This document shows, in pieces, positions 38,897 to 48,502 of a stretch of DNA of 64,000 nt; the first letter of the stretch is position 1; each line of letters begins with the position of its first letter. Under the pieces are notes generated by a model. That model ran no database searches, had not been told where the DNA came from, and was given only the letters and a program-made list of their open reading frames with translations. A program made the position numbers and the translations under genes. The stretch lies in the NCBI RefSeq assembly GCF_001547995.1, contig NZ_AP014690.1, positions 773,501 to 837,500 on the forward strand, given 5' to 3'. The DNA is from Asaia bogorensis NBRC 16594 (lineage in GTDB: Bacteria; Pseudomonadota; Alphaproteobacteria; Acetobacterales; Acetobacteraceae).

Positions 38897-39205
38897 ATGG
38901 ACAACCAGAACATCCGCATTCGCCTAAAGGCGTACGATCACCGCGTGCTCGACAACAGCACGAAGGAAATCGTAAACACGGCGAAGCGTACGGGTGCGCG
39001 GGTTCGGGGTCCTATCCCGCTACCGACGCATATCGAGCGGTTCACCGTGAACCGTTCCCCACATGTGGACAAGAAAAGCCGCGAGCAGTTCGAAATTCGG
39101 ACTCATCGCCGCCTGCTCGACATTGTTGAGCCGACACCGCAGACCGTGGACGCCCTCATGAAGCTCGACCTCGCCGCTGGCGTTGATGTCGAGATCAAAC
39201 TTTAA
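38897..39205 (+). CDS. rpsJ: 30S ribosomal protein S10 / NusE
   Basis: A 102-residue S10 that also serves as NusE in antitermination. The [13 protein letters not shown] start and the [29 protein letters not shown] core with its 30S-head loop are intact. It opens the S10 group. Confidence 0.97.
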   Translation: MDNQNIRIRLKAYDHRVLDNSTKEIVNTAKRTGARVRGPIPLPTHIERFTVNRSPHVDKKSREQFEIRTHRRLLDIVEPTPQTVDALMKLDLAAGVDVEIKL

Positions 39206-39215
39206 GGTCCAGACG

Positions 39216-39899
39216 ATGCGTACCGGATTGATCGCAAAAAAGCTGGGTATGACCCGGCTATTCAAGGAAGATGGCACACATGTGCCGGTCACAGTGCTGC
39301 ATCTCGACGAGGTCGAGGTTGTGGACGCCCGCACGCAGGAGCGTGATGGCTACACGGCAGTGCAGATCGGCATGAGCAAGGCAAAGGTGAAGAACGTCAC
39401 CAAGCCGATGCGTGGCCATTATGCTCGCACCAAGGTGGAGCCGAAGAAGACTCTTGTCGAGTTTCGCGTGGCAGAAGATGCCGTGCTTGAGGCTGGCACG
39501 AAGCTCTCTGCGGCCCATTTCGTCGTTGGCCAGAAGGTCGACGTCACCGGCACCAGCAAGGGCAAAGGCTTCGCCGGCGTCATGAAGCGCTGGAACTTCG
39601 CTGGTCTTGAAGCCTCCCACGGCGTGTCCATCAGCCATCGTTCGCATGGTTCGACGGGTCAGCGCCAGGATCCGGGCAAGGTCTTCAAGGGCAAGAAAAT
39701 GGCCGGTCACATGGGTGACGAGCGCATCACGACGCTTAATCTCGAAGTGGCAGCCGTCGACGCCGAACGCAACCTGATCATGGTTCGTGGTTCGATTCCG
39801 GGTGCCAAGAATGGCCTGGTGATGATCCGCGATGCGATCAAGAAGGCCCGCCATGCAGATGCGCCGTACCCGGCAGCGACTGCGGCGGCCGCCGGTTAA
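39216..39899 (+). CDS. rplC: 50S ribosomal protein L3
   Basis: A 227-residue L3. It starts [13 protein letters not shown], and the extended loop [23 protein letters not shown] carries the Gln that PrmB methylates. The C-terminus ends in an Ala-rich tail (AATAAAAG) beyond the usual length. An ATG eleven codons upstream overlaps rpsJ and is less likely. Confidence 0.97.
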   Translation: MRTGLIAKKLGMTRLFKEDGTHVPVTVLHLDEVEVVDARTQERDGYTAVQIGMSKAKVKNVTKPMRGHYARTKVEPKKTLVEFRVAEDAVLEAGTKLSAAHFVVGQKVDVTGTSKGKGFAGVMKRWNFAGLEASHGVSISHRSHGSTGQRQDPGKVFKGKKMAGHMGDERITTLNLEVAAVDAERNLIMVRGSIPGAKNGLVMIRDAIKKARHADAPYPAATAAAAG

Positions 39900-39911
39900 G
39901 GACTGAGGGCG

Positions 39912-40526
39912 ATGGAATACGATATCAAAACCCTCGATAATGGCAGCGCCGGAACGGTGACCCTGCCAGAGGAACTGTTCGGTGCGACCCCGCGCGCGGA
40001 CATCATGGCACGTGTTGTCCACTGGCAGCTGGCCAAGCGCCGCGCCGGTACGCACCGCACCAAGGGCATGGGCGAGATTTCTGGCACGACCAAGAAGCCG
40101 TACCGCCAGAAGGGCACAGGCTCGGCACGTCAGGGCTCGCTGCGCGCACCGCAGTTCCGCACTGGTGGCGTCGTTCATGGTCCGGTCGTTCGCGACCACG
40201 GCTATGGCCTGCCTAAGAAGGTGCGTCGCCTCGGCCTGATTTCTGCGCTGTCGCAGAAGGCTGCCGCTGGCAAGCTGATCGTCATCGACCAGGCCGCTGG
40301 TGTGACCAAGACCCGTGAAGCCGCTGCAAAGCTGGCTGCTCTCGGCTGGTCCTCCGCCCTGATCGTCGACGGTGCCGTTGATGTGGCTTTCGGTCGCGCT
40401 GTGCGCAACCTGCCCAAGATCGACGTGCTGCCCACGATCGGCGCCAACGTCTATGACATTCTGAACCACGATGTTCTCGTGCTGACGCGCGCAGGGCTCG
40501 AGGGTCTCAAGGAGCGCCTGGCATGA
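39912..40526 (+). CDS. rplD: 50S ribosomal protein L4
   Basis: A 204-residue L4. The exit-tunnel loop [30 protein letters not shown] is conserved, including the macrolide-contact Lys/Gly residues. In enterobacteria L4 represses the S10 operon; whether it does so here is unknown. Its stop overlaps the rplW start. Confidence 0.97.
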   Translation: MEYDIKTLDNGSAGTVTLPEELFGATPRADIMARVVHWQLAKRRAGTHRTKGMGEISGTTKKPYRQKGTGSARQGSLRAPQFRTGGVVHGPVVRDHGYGLPKKVRRLGLISALSQKAAAGKLIVIDQAAGVTKTREAAAKLAALGWSSALIVDGAVDVAFGRAVRNLPKIDVLPTIGANVYDILNHDVLVLTRAGLEGLKERLA

Positions 40527-40864
40527 CCACGGGCATCGTTCTTGCGCGCCGCACAAAGGCGCAGCGCATGACGCGTGAAGCGATGTTTGACATCGTTCGC
40601 GCGCCGCTCATCACTGAGAAGGCGACGGCCCTCTCCGAACGTAACCAGGTTGTTTTCCGCGTGGCGATGACCGCCGCGAAGCCGGAAATCAAGGTTGCGG
40701 TCGAGACGCTTTTCGGCGTCAAGGTCGTCTCCGTGAACACGCTGGTGCAGAAGGGCAAGACCAAGATGGTCAAGGGCCGTCCTGGTCGCCGTTCGGACAT
40801 CAAGAAGGCGTATGTTCAGCTTGCGGAAGGTCAGTCCATTGACCTCACCGCGAAGCTGGGCTGA
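40523..40864 (+). CDS. rplW: 50S ribosomal protein L23
   Basis: A 113-residue L23, the docking site at the tunnel exit for SRP and trigger factor. The core is [19 protein letters not shown] and [33 protein letters not shown] 40523 overlaps the rplD stop (ATGA) and is preferred on coupling grounds; ATG 40568 would remove 15 basic residues not needed by the fold. Confidence 0.95.
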   Translation: MTTGIVLARRTKAQRMTREAMFDIVRAPLITEKATALSERNQVVFRVAMTAAKPEIKVAVETLFGVKVVSVNTLVQKGKTKMVKGRPGRRSDIKKAYVQLAEGQSIDLTAKLG

Positions 40865-40880
40865 CGCGGGATAGGATACC

Positions 40881-41711
40881 ATGGCACTCAAGCACTTTAA
40901 TCCCACGACGCCGAGCACACGTGGCACGGTACTGATCGACCGCAGCGAGCTCTTCAAGGGCAAGCCGGTCAAGCAGCTGACCGAAGGCAAGAACAAGACG
41001 GGCGGCCGCAACAACCACGGCCGTACCACGTCGCGTTTCCGTGGCGGCGGGCACAAGCAGTCCTACCGCTATGTCGACTTCAAGCGTCGCAAGTTCGATG
41101 TTGCCGGTACGGTCGAGCGTCTGGAATATGACCCGAACCGCACTGCCTTCATCGCGCTGATCAAGTACGAAGACGGCGAGCTGGCCTACATCCTGGCACC
41201 GCAGCGCGTTAAGGTTGGCGATCAGGTTATCGCTGGCGAACGCACCGACGTGAAGCCGGGCAATGCCATGCCGCTGGGCTCGATGCCTGTCGGTACGATC
41301 GTGCACAACATCGAGCTGAAGCCCGGTGCAGGCGGCAAGATCGCCCGTTCGGCTGGCACATATTGCCAGCTGGTTGGCAAGGATGCTGGCTACGCCCAGA
41401 TCAAGCTGCAGTCCGGTGAGCTCCGTCTCGTTCGTGGCGAATGCATGGCCACTGTTGGCGCGGTGTCGAACCCCGACAACATGAACCAGCATCTCGGCAA
41501 AGCCGGTCGTAACCGTTGGCTCGGCCGTCGTCCGCATAACCGCGGCGTCGTCATGAACCCGGTCGACCATCCGCATGGTGGTGGTGAAGGTCGTACCTCT
41601 GGTGGCCGTCATCCGGTTACGCCGTGGGGCAAGCCGACCAAGGGCTACAAGACTCGTGTTAACAAGAAGACGGACAGCCTGATCATCCGTCGCCGCAAGA
41701 CCGGCAAGTAA
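40881..41711 (+). CDS. rplB: 50S ribosomal protein L2
   Basis: A 276-residue L2 near the peptidyl-transferase centre. The [19 protein letters not shown]-terminal part, SH3-like middle and the [14 protein letters not shown] loop (His near residues 230 and 232) are conserved. It ends in the basic IIRRRKTGK tail. Confidence 0.98.
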   Translation: MALKHFNPTTPSTRGTVLIDRSELFKGKPVKQLTEGKNKTGGRNNHGRTTSRFRGGGHKQSYRYVDFKRRKFDVAGTVERLEYDPNRTAFIALIKYEDGELAYILAPQRVKVGDQVIAGERTDVKPGNAMPLGSMPVGTIVHNIELKPGAGGKIARSAGTYCQLVGKDAGYAQIKLQSGELRLVRGECMATVGAVSNPDNMNQHLGKAGRNRWLGRRPHNRGVVMNPVDHPHGGGEGRTSGGRHPVTPWGKPTKGYKTRVNKKTDSLIIRRRKTGK

Positions 41712-41728
41712 GAAGGGGGCAAACAGAG

Positions 41729-42007
41729 ATGGCACGTTCCGTCTGGAAGGGCCCGTTCGTTGACGGGTACTTGTTCGGCAAGGCTGAAGCGTCGCGCGCT
41801 TCGGGTCGTAATGAGGTGATCAAGATCTGGTCGCGTCGTTCCACCATCCTGCCGCAGTTCGTCGGACTCACGTTCGGCGTTTATAATGGCCACAAGTTCC
41901 TGCCGGTGCAGGTGACGGAAAACATGGTCGGGCACAAGTTCGGTGAGTTCTCGCCGACACGCACGTTCCCCGGTCATGCTTCCGACAAGAAGTCGAAGCG
42001 GGGCTGA
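41729..42007 (+). CDS. rpsS: 30S ribosomal protein S19
   Basis: A 92-residue S19 of the 30S head. It starts [14 protein letters not shown] and contains [27 protein letters not shown]. Two bases separate it from rplV. Confidence 0.97.
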   Translation: MARSVWKGPFVDGYLFGKAEASRASGRNEVIKIWSRRSTILPQFVGLTFGVYNGHKFLPVQVTENMVGHKFGEFSPTRTFPGHASDKKSKRG

Positions 42008-42009
42008 TC

Positions 42010-42441
42010 ATGAGCAAGCCGAAGCACATTCGCACACTCGCTGATACGGAAGCGCAGGCTGTCGCCCGCAACATCCGCGTCAGCCCGCGCAAGCTGAACC
42101 TGGTTGCGGCGATGATCCGCAACCAGCCGGCAGACAAGGCAATCGCAGCGCTGACGTTCTCGCGTCGCCGTATCGCTCAGCAGGTTCGCAAGACCCTCGA
42201 GAGCGCCGTGGCCAATGCAGAGAACAATCATCAGCTCGATGTCGATCAGCTCGTGGTCAAGACCGCAGAAGTTGGCAAGTCGATCGTCATGAAGCGTTTC
42301 CACGCTCGTGGCCGTGGTCGTTCCTCGCGCATCGAGAAGTTCTTCAGCCACCTGAAGATCGTCGTTGCCGAGCGCGCTGCAGACGAAGCGCCTGCGCCGA
42401 AGGGCAAGGGCAAGGACGCAGCAGAGCAGAAGGCAGCCTGA
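42010..42441 (+). CDS. rplV: 50S ribosomal protein L22
   Basis: A 143-residue L22 whose beta-hairpin lines the exit tunnel ([16 protein letters not shown]). The core [14 protein letters not shown] is intact. A C-terminal tail of about 20 residues rich in Ala, Lys and Glu extends it beyond the 110-residue E. coli protein. Confidence 0.96.
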   Translation: MSKPKHIRTLADTEAQAVARNIRVSPRKLNLVAAMIRNQPADKAIAALTFSRRRIAQQVRKTLESAVANAENNHQLDVDQLVVKTAEVGKSIVMKRFHARGRGRSSRIEKFFSHLKIVVAERAADEAPAPKGKGKDAAEQKAA

Positions 42442-42442
42442 T

Positions 42443-43120
42443 ATGGGACACAAAGTCAATCCGATCGGGCTCCGGCTCGGCGTAAACCGCACCTGGGATA
42501 GCCGCTGGTACGCCGGCAATGACTATTCCCGTCTGCTGCATGAAGACCTGATGCTGCGCGCTTACCTGCGTCGCAAGCTCTCGGGTGCAGGCGTTTCCCG
42601 CGTTGTGATCGAGCGTCCGGCCAAGAAGCCGCGCGTCACGATCTATGCAGCGCGTCCGGGCGTCGTCATCGGCAAGAAGGGTCAGGACATCGACGCTCTT
42701 CGCAAGGATCTGAGCCGCCTGGCAAAGACCGACGTTGCGCTGAACATCGTCGAGATCCGCAAGCCCGAAATCGACGCAACCCTGGTTGCCGAGAATATTG
42801 CACAGCAGCTGGAGCGCCGCGTGGCCTTCCGTCGTGCGATGAAGCGTGCGGTTCAGTCTGCCATGCGTCTTGGCGCGCAGGGTATCCGAATCAACTGCTC
42901 CGGCCGTCTCGGTGGTGCGGAAATCGCTCGTATCGAGTGGTATCGCGAAGGTCGCGTGCCACTTCACACGTTGCGCGCCGACATCGATTACGGTATCGCC
43001 ACTGCCAAGACGACCTATGGTACGTGCGGTGTGAAAGTCTGGATCTTCAAGGGTGAAATCCTTGCCCATGATCCGATGGCTCAGGACCGTCGTGCAGCGG
43101 AACAAGCGCCGCAGCGCTGA
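42443..43120 (+). CDS. rpsC: 30S ribosomal protein S3
   Basis: A 225-residue S3. It starts [12 protein letters not shown], contains the KH-domain motif [14 protein letters not shown] and the C-terminal [31 protein letters not shown] half that helps unwind mRNA at entry. One base separates it from the rplV stop. Confidence 0.97.
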   Translation: MGHKVNPIGLRLGVNRTWDSRWYAGNDYSRLLHEDLMLRAYLRRKLSGAGVSRVVIERPAKKPRVTIYAARPGVVIGKKGQDIDALRKDLSRLAKTDVALNIVEIRKPEIDATLVAENIAQQLERRVAFRRAMKRAVQSAMRLGAQGIRINCSGRLGGAEIARIEWYREGRVPLHTLRADIDYGIATAKTTYGTCGVKVWIFKGEILAHDPMAQDRRAAEQAPQR

Positions 43121-43167
43121 GCAGTAGATTATGACAAGCGCCGCGAGGCGCATGAGGATACGACACC

Positions 43168-43584
43168 ATGCTTTCCCCGAAGCGGACTAAGTTTCGCAAG
43201 GCCCACAAGGGCCGCATTCATGGGTTGGCCAAGGGCGGAACGACGTTGAATTTCGGCGCGTTCGGTCTTAAGGCTCTTGAACCCGAACGTATCACCGCAC
43301 GCCAGATCGAGGCGTCGCGTCGTGCGATCACTCGTGCGATGAAGCGTGCCGGTCGCGTGTGGATTCGGATTTTCCCGGATCTCCCGGTTTCCACGAAGCC
43401 TGCTGAAGTCCGCATGGGCTCCGGCAAGGGCTCGCCCGAGTTCTGGGTGGCCCGCGTGAAGCCCGGCCGCGTGCTGTTTGAAATCGAAGGCGTGCCGCCT
43501 GAAGTGGCACGTGAGGCCCTGGCTCTTGGCGCAGCGAAGCTGCCGATCAAGACCAAGTTCATCACCCGTATCGGGGAGGCATAA
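43168..43584 (+). CDS. rplP: 50S ribosomal protein L16
   Basis: A 138-residue L16, contacting A-site tRNA. It has the [15 protein letters not shown] start and conserved [27 protein letters not shown] core. It follows rpsC after a 47-base spacer and precedes rpmC by two bases. Confidence 0.97.
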
Positions 43585-43586
43585 GA

Positions 43587-43820
43587 ATGGCTGACGCTTA
43601 CAAGGTAGCCGATCTTCGCGCCAAGTCCCCTGATGAACTGCAGGCCCTTCTTCTGGACCTGAAGCGTGAGCAGCTGAACCTCCGGTTCCAGGCTGCCACG
43701 GGCCAGTCAGAGGGAGTCGGACGCGTTCGCGTTCTCCGTCGTGCGATTGCTCGCATCAAGACGGTGGCGCATCAATCGAAGAACAAGGCGGGCGCAAAAA
43801 CGTCCGCCGCAGAGTCCTGA
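43587..43820 (+). CDS. rpmC: 50S ribosomal protein L29
   Basis: A 77-residue L29 at the exit tunnel. The two-helix core is [24 protein letters not shown] and [14 protein letters not shown] basic/Ala C-terminal tail makes it longer than the 63-residue E. coli form. Confidence 0.95.
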   Translation: MADAYKVADLRAKSPDELQALLLDLKREQLNLRFQAATGQSEGVGRVRVLRRAIARIKTVAHQSKNKAGAKTSAAES

Positions 43821-43833
43821 GAGGAGACGGACG

Positions 43834-44115
43834 ATGCCAAGGCGCGTCCTGACAGGGCGAGTGACGAGCGACAAGATGGACAAGACGGTTACCGTTCTTG
43901 TTGATCGTCGTATCATGCACCCGCTCTATAAGAAGTTCATTCGTCGTTCCAAGAAGTACGCGGCGCATGACGAGCTGAACGAGTGCAAGATCGGAGACAC
44001 GGTGCGCATCGAAGAATGCGCTCCGATTTCCAAGCGCAAGACCTGGACGGTGATTACCCGCAACGGTGCGGCCCTTGAGGCAGCAGCTGCGGCACCGGCT
44101 CAGGCGTCAGCGTAA
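43834..44115 (+). CDS. rpsQ: 30S ribosomal protein S17
   Basis: A 93-residue S17 with the OB-fold core ([53 protein letters not shown]). An Ala-rich tail of about 15 residues closes it. GAGGAG lies before the ATG at 43834; upstream in-frame sequence is Arg-rich and overlaps rpmC. Confidence 0.96.
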   Translation: MPRRVLTGRVTSDKMDKTVTVLVDRRIMHPLYKKFIRRSKKYAAHDELNECKIGDTVRIEECAPISKRKTWTVITRNGAALEAAAAAPAQASA

Positions 44116-44129
44116 GAGGGGACTGAGAA

Positions 44130-44498
44130 ATGATCCATCCCGAGACCAATCTGGACGTCGCCGATAATTCCGGCGCACGTCAGGTGCAGTGCATCAAGGT
44201 GCTGGGCGGCTCCAAGCGGAAAACCGCCTCGGTCGGCGACGTGATCGTCGTGTCCGTCAAGGAAGCGATTCCCCGCGGCAAGGTGAAGAAGGGTGACGTG
44301 CATCAGGCCGTCATCGTTCGCACGTCCTACCCCGTTCGTCGTGCTGACGGCAGCGCCATCCGCTTCGATAAGAATGCGGCTGTGCTGATCAACAAGTCGA
44401 TGGAACCGATCGGCACGCGTATCTTTGGCCCGGTGGTTCGTGAGCTGCGTGCGCGCAAGTTCATGAAGATCATCTCCCTGGCTCCGGAGGTGCTATAA
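44130..44498 (+). CDS. rplN: 50S ribosomal protein L14
   Basis: A 122-residue L14 of the intersubunit bridge. It starts [15 protein letters not shown] and contains [30 protein letters not shown]. The final A of its stop is the first base of the rplX ATG. Confidence 0.97.
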
Positions 44499-44818
44499 TG
44501 GCTGCTCGTATCAAGAAGGGTGACCAGGTTCTGGTCCTCTCCGGCTCGTCGCGCGGCACGCGTGGCGAAGTCCTGGCCGTTCTGCCGAAGGTCGAAAAGG
44601 CCATCGTGCGTGGCGTTGCCGTGGCTAAGCGTCACCAGAAGCCGACCCGCATGAACCAGGAAGGCGGTATCATCGCCAAGGAAATGCCGGTTCATCTGTC
44701 CAACCTGAAGCTCGTCGATCCGAAGAGCGGCAAGCCGACTCGCGTCGGTTTCCGTCAGCTTGAGGATGGACGCAAGGTTCGTGTCGCCAAGGTGACCGGC
44801 GAAGTGATCGAAGGCTAA
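44498..44818 (+). CDS. rplX: 50S ribosomal protein L24
   Basis: A 106-residue L24, an assembly initiator. The KOW motif is seen in [21 protein letters not shown], followed by VAKRHQKP and the [20 protein letters not shown] segment. It overlaps the rplN stop by one base. Confidence 0.97.
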
Positions 44819-44828
44819 GGGGGCGACA

Positions 44829-45395
44829 ATGAGCGAGACTATTACCCGCATCCAGCCGCGCCTGCAGCAGCGTTACAACGACGTTCTCCGTGACAAGCTG
44901 CGTGAGCAGTTTGGCTACAAGAACGCCATGCAGGTTCCCAAGCTGGAAAAGATCGTGCTGAACATGGGCGTGGGCGAAGCCGCCGGCGACCAGAAGAAGC
45001 TCGATGCCGCCGTTGCCGAAATGGCAGCCATCTCCGGTCAGAAGCCCGTCAAGACGGTTGCTCGCAAGGCAATCGCAGGCTTCAAGATCCGTGAAGGCCT
45101 GCCGATCGGCTGCAAGGTGACCCTGCGTCGCGCACGCATGTACGAATTCCTCGATCGTCTCGTGACGATCGCGATGCCGCGCATTCGTGACTTCCGCGGT
45201 CTGCCCCCCAACAAGGGCTTTGACGGTCGTGGCAACTTCGCCATGGGCATCAAGGAGCAGATCGTGTTCCCGGAAATCGACTACGACAAGATCGACTCCG
45301 TACGCGGCATGGACATCATCTTCGTCACCACGGCGAAGAGCGATGAAGAGGCAAAAGCGCTGCTCAAGGCGTTCGATCTGCCCTTCACTGCCTGA
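44829..45395 (+). CDS. rplE: 50S ribosomal protein L5
   Basis: A 188-residue L5 that binds 5S rRNA and P-site tRNA. The conserved parts are [38 protein letters not shown] and [31 protein letters not shown]. An N-terminal extension of about nine residues is present. A 115-base structured spacer follows. Confidence 0.97.
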   Translation: MSETITRIQPRLQQRYNDVLRDKLREQFGYKNAMQVPKLEKIVLNMGVGEAAGDQKKLDAAVAEMAAISGQKPVKTVARKAIAGFKIREGLPIGCKVTLRRARMYEFLDRLVTIAMPRIRDFRGLPPNKGFDGRGNFAMGIKEQIVFPEIDYDKIDSVRGMDIIFVTTAKSDEEAKALLKAFDLPFTA

Positions 45396-45406
45396 TTTAT
45401 CGGGTT

Positions 45407-45451
45407 GAGCCGGGTTTTTTCCTTTTCAAAGGAAGCCCGGCTCCCTATATA
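45407..45451 (+). promoter_or_regulatory. rplE-rpsN hairpin and candidate internal promoter
   Basis: GAGCCGGG (45407-45414) pairs with CCCGGCTC (45436-45443); inside it a second stem TTCCTT/AAGGAA extends the hairpin. TTTTCA at 45423-45428 and TATATA at 45446-45451 are 17 bases apart and could be a promoter reading into rpsN, overlapping the hairpin. In most genomes rpsN follows rplE almost directly, so this spacer is unusual. Confidence 0.45.
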
Positions 45452-45510
45452 CACACGCTGTTTGGAAAACCGTTGGGATTGGCCCGACAGGTTCCGGGAG
45501 AAGATTTAGC

Positions 45511-45816
45511 ATGGCAAAAATCTCCGCCGTGAACCGCAACGCCAAGCGCGCCTACATGGCGACGCGCGATAAGGCGAAGCGGACCGCGTTGAAAGATATC
45601 ATCAAGGACCGGAGCCTTCCGGTAGAGGAGCGTTTCGACGCAACCCTGAAGCTGGCAGAAATGCCGCGCAACGGGTCGCGCGTTCGTTTCCGTCTGCGCT
45701 GCAAGGTTTCGGGACGTCCCCGCGCGAACTATCGCAAGTTCGAGCTGAGCCGTATCGCCCTGCGCGACCTGGCCTCCACCGGCCAGATCCCCGGTATGGT
45801 CAAGTCGAGCTGGTAA
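45511..45816 (+). CDS. rpsN: 30S ribosomal protein S14 (zinc-independent form)
   Basis: A 101-residue long-form S14 without the paired CXXC zinc motifs. It contains MPRNGSRVRFRLRCKVSGRPRANYRKFELSR, and only one Cys is present. GGGAGAA precedes the ATG. It lies 11 bases before rpsH. Confidence 0.97.
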   Translation: MAKISAVNRNAKRAYMATRDKAKRTALKDIIKDRSLPVEERFDATLKLAEMPRNGSRVRFRLRCKVSGRPRANYRKFELSRIALRDLASTGQIPGMVKSSW

Positions 45817-45827
45817 GGTAGAAGCGA

Positions 45828-46226
45828 ATGTCCCTGTCCGATCCGTTGGGTGATATGCTCACCCGCATTCGCAATGCCCAGCGTGCACGTCACGCGGCTT
45901 GCATCGCACCGGCTTCCAAGCTGCGTGCGAACGTTCTGGAAGCGCTGCGTCGCGAAGGTTACATCCGTGGCTACACCACGGAAGAACTGCGCGCCGGCGT
46001 CTCCCAGCTGCGCATCGAGCTGAAATATGCAGACGGCCAGCCCGTGATCAAGGAAATCCACCGCGTGTCCAAGCCGGGCCGTCGCGTGTATTCCAAGATC
46101 AAGGAACTGCCGCGCGTGTATGCCGGTCTCGGCGTGTCGATCCTGTCCACCCCGCGCGGTATCCTTTCGGATATCGAGGCTCGCGCCGCGAATGTCGGTG
46201 GCGAAGTCCTCTGCCGCGTCTTCTGA
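45828..46226 (+). CDS. rpsH: 30S ribosomal protein S8
   Basis: A 132-residue S8, a central-domain assembly protein. It starts [19 protein letters not shown], with [31 protein letters not shown] near the C-terminus. In E. coli S8 represses the spc operon at rplE; the site was not identified here. Confidence 0.97.
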   Translation: MSLSDPLGDMLTRIRNAQRARHAACIAPASKLRANVLEALRREGYIRGYTTEELRAGVSQLRIELKYADGQPVIKEIHRVSKPGRRVYSKIKELPRVYAGLGVSILSTPRGILSDIEARAANVGGEVLCRVF

Positions 46227-46236
46227 GGAGGATCAC

Positions 46237-46773
46237 ATGTCACGAGTAGGCAAGTATCCGGTCGTCATTCCTGCTGGCGTGGACGTTTCCATTGCCGATG
46301 GGTCCCTGACTGCCAAGGGCAAGCGCGGTTCGCTGAGCATGCCTCTGACCCGCTTCGTTCAGGCGAAGGTGGAAGACGGCAAGGTTTCGATCCTTCCGGT
46401 GGGTAACCGTTCGCGTGAGACCTGGACGATGTGGGGCACAACCCGCGCCATCGTCGCCAACCTGGTCAAGGGCGTTTCCGAAGGTTTCAGCAAGACGCTC
46501 GAAATCACCGGTACGGGTTTCCGCGCCAGCGTGCAGGGTTCGAACCTGGTGATGAACCTGGGTTATTCCCACGACGTCGTCTATCCGATCCCCGCCGACG
46601 TGAAGATCACCACGCCTCGTCCCACGGCCATCACGGTCGAAGGAAACGACAAGCAGCGTGTTGGTCAGGTTGCGCTCGACATCCGTAACTTCCGCAAGCC
46701 GGAACCCTATAAGGGCAAGGGCGTGCGTTACGAGACCGAAGTTCTCCGTCGTAAGGAAGGCAAGAAGAAATAA
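46237..46773 (+). CDS. rplF: 50S ribosomal protein L6
   Basis: A 178-residue L6 with two repeated domains. It starts [16 protein letters not shown] and ends in the conserved [34 protein letters not shown] precedes the ATG at 46237. The last stop base overlaps the rplR start. Confidence 0.97.
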   Translation: MSRVGKYPVVIPAGVDVSIADGSLTAKGKRGSLSMPLTRFVQAKVEDGKVSILPVGNRSRETWTMWGTTRAIVANLVKGVSEGFSKTLEITGTGFRASVQGSNLVMNLGYSHDVVYPIPADVKITTPRPTAITVEGNDKQRVGQVALDIRNFRKPEPYKGKGVRYETEVLRRKEGKKK

Positions 46774-47135
46774 TGGCTACGCAGCATGGATTGCAGGAAC
46801 GGCGCCGTCAGCGGCTTCGCTTCCAGCTTCGCCGCAAGAGCGGTGGCCGGCCGCGTCTGTCGGTCTTCCGTTCTGGCAAGAACATCTACGCACAGGTGAT
46901 CGACGACGCCCAGGGCGTTACCCTCGCCAGCGCTTCCACCCTCGAGAAGACTCTTCGCGAGTCCGGCAAGACGGGTGCAAATGTCGATGCGGCTTCGGTT
47001 GTCGGCAAGCTGGTTGCAGAGCGCGCTCTGGCCGCTGGCGTGACGGCGGTCGTGTTCGATCGCGGTGCGTATCTCTATCATGGTCGCGTCAAGGCGCTGG
47101 CCGAAGCTGCCCGCGAGGGCGGCCTTTCGTTCTAA
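46773..47135 (+). CDS. rplR: 50S ribosomal protein L18
   Basis: A 120-residue L18 that carries 5S rRNA into the large subunit. [20 protein letters not shown] and [27 protein letters not shown] are the conserved parts. It starts one base into the rplF stop. Confidence 0.97.
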   Translation: MATQHGLQERRRQRLRFQLRRKSGGRPRLSVFRSGKNIYAQVIDDAQGVTLASASTLEKTLRESGKTGANVDAASVVGKLVAERALAAGVTAVVFDRGAYLYHGRVKALAEAAREGGLSF

Positions 47136-47148
47136 GGAAGGATCACAC

Positions 47149-47730
47149 ATGGCACGTGAGCCAAGAGAAGGCGGCCGTGGTGGTCGCGAGCGGGAACGCG
47201 AAGGCGACGATCTGGTCGACAAGCTGGTAACGATCAACCGCGTGGCCAAAGTGGTCAAGGGTGGACGTCGCTTCGCTTTTGCTGCCCTGGTTGTCGTTGG
47301 TGACCAGAAGGGTCGCGTCGGGTACGGTGCGGGCAAGGCCCGTGAAGTGCCGGAAGCAATCCGCAAGGCCACCGAGCGCGCCAAGCGCACGATGATCCGC
47401 GTTCCGATGAAGGAAGGCCGCACGCTGCATCACGATTCCTACGGGCATTTTGGTGCTGGCAAGGTCGTGGTTCGTGCAGCTGAAGCCGGTACCGGCATCA
47501 TCGCAGGCGGCCCGATGCGCGCCGTTTTCGAATCGCTGGGCGTGAATGACGTCGTTGCGAAGTCCCTCGGGACCCGTAACCCGCACAACATGGTCAAGGC
47601 GACCTTTGCCGCTCTCGAGCGTTGCAGCAGCCCCCGCGCCGTCGCAAGCCGCCGTGGCAAAAAGGCCTCTGAGCTGTTTGCAAAGCGTGATGCATCGTCT
47701 GACGAGGCAGTGGAGGCGACCAATGGCTGA
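47149..47730 (+). CDS. rpsE: 30S ribosomal protein S5
   Basis: A 193-residue S5 at the mRNA entry site. An N-terminal Arg/Gly/Glu-rich tail of about 20 residues precedes the core [27 protein letters not shown], and [33 protein letters not shown] lies in the C-terminal half. AAGGA lies before ATG 47149. The end overlaps rpmD by eight bases. Confidence 0.97.
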   Translation: MAREPREGGRGGREREREGDDLVDKLVTINRVAKVVKGGRRFAFAALVVVGDQKGRVGYGAGKAREVPEAIRKATERAKRTMIRVPMKEGRTLHHDSYGHFGAGKVVVRAAEAGTGIIAGGPMRAVFESLGVNDVVAKSLGTRNPHNMVKATFAALERCSSPRAVASRRGKKASELFAKRDASSDEAVEATNG

Positions 47731-47908
47731 GAACAAGGCTGTTCGCGTCAAGCAGATCGCTTCGGCTATCGGGCGCAAGCCCGGCCAGGCTGAGACCCTC
47801 GTGGGTCTGGGCCTGCGCGGCATCGGCAGTGTTCGTGAACTGGAGGATACGCCTTCGGTTCGCGGCATGATCCGCAAGGTTGCCCACCTCATCCAGGTGG
47901 AGGGTTGA
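47723..47908 (+). CDS. rpmD: 50S ribosomal protein L30
   Basis: A 61-residue L30 with [28 protein letters not shown] and the end [14 protein letters not shown]. It starts inside the rpsE gene (eight-base overlap) and lies one base before rplO. Confidence 0.95.
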   Translation: MAENKAVRVKQIASAIGRKPGQAETLVGLGLRGIGSVRELEDTPSVRGMIRKVAHLIQVEG

Positions 47909-47909
47909 T

Positions 47910-48395
47910 ATGAACCTTAATGAACTGCGCGATAACGCCGGTGCGCGTTACCGCAAGAAGCGTCTGGGCCGTGGTATCGGCTCGGGCAAAGGCAAGACCT
48001 CCGGTCGCGGCGTCAAGGGTCAGAAGGCCCGTGAAGGCGTCTCGCTGAACGGCTTCGAGGGTGGTCAGCTTCCGCTGTACCGTCGTATGCCGAAGCGCGG
48101 GTTCAAGAACATCTTCCGCAAGGAATTTGCTCCTGTGAACCTGGGCGCGATCGACCGTGCACTGGCTGATGGCAAGCTTCAGGCAGACGCGACGATCACG
48201 GAAGAGGCTCTGCGCGCCGCTGGTCTGGTGGGCACTGGCAAGTATGCCGGTATCCGCCTGCTGGCAAAGGGCGAGCTGACCCGCGCCGTGACCGTTGAAG
48301 TTTCCGGCGCTTCGGCAACCGCGATTGCGGCTGTCGAGAAGGCTGGTGGCTCTGTCAAGGTTGCCGCCAAGGCTGAAGCTCCGGCAGAAGCCTGA
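47910..48395 (+). CDS. rplO: 50S ribosomal protein L15
   Basis: A 161-residue L15. The Gly/Arg/Lys-rich N-terminus ([26 protein letters not shown]) and [18 protein letters not shown] are typical. The C-terminal tail is Ala/Glu-rich. It is followed by two hairpins, the second a probable terminator, before secY. Confidence 0.97.
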   Translation: MNLNELRDNAGARYRKKRLGRGIGSGKGKTSGRGVKGQKAREGVSLNGFEGGQLPLYRRMPKRGFKNIFRKEFAPVNLGAIDRALADGKLQADATITEEALRAAGLVGTGKYAGIRLLAKGELTRAVTVEVSGASATAIAAVEKAGGSVKVAAKAEAPAEA

Positions 48396-48411
48396 TCGCC
48401 CGAAACGCTCA

Positions 48412-48485
48412 TCGCGCAGCTTTTCGTGCGCGACGAACGACGGTAATCCTGAACAGCGTCCCGCGCCTGCGGCGACGCTGTTTTT
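48412..48485 (+). terminator. Tandem hairpins with terminator before secY
   Basis: The first stem is TCGCGCA/TGCGCGA (48412-48418 with 48427-48433). The second is AACAGCGTC/GACGCTGTT (48452-48460 with 48474-48482) with an inner CCGC/GCGG stem, followed by TTTTT to 48485. The second fits a rho-independent terminator placed 18 bases before the secY ATG, so it would reduce or regulate transcription of secY-adk. Confidence 0.65.
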
Positions 48486-48502
48486 GTTGAAAGGACCGGT
48501 GG

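Noticed and set aside
39258-40556. Open frame opposite rplC and rplD
   Set aside because: Antisense shadow of two ribosomal protein genes, no motif or start signal.
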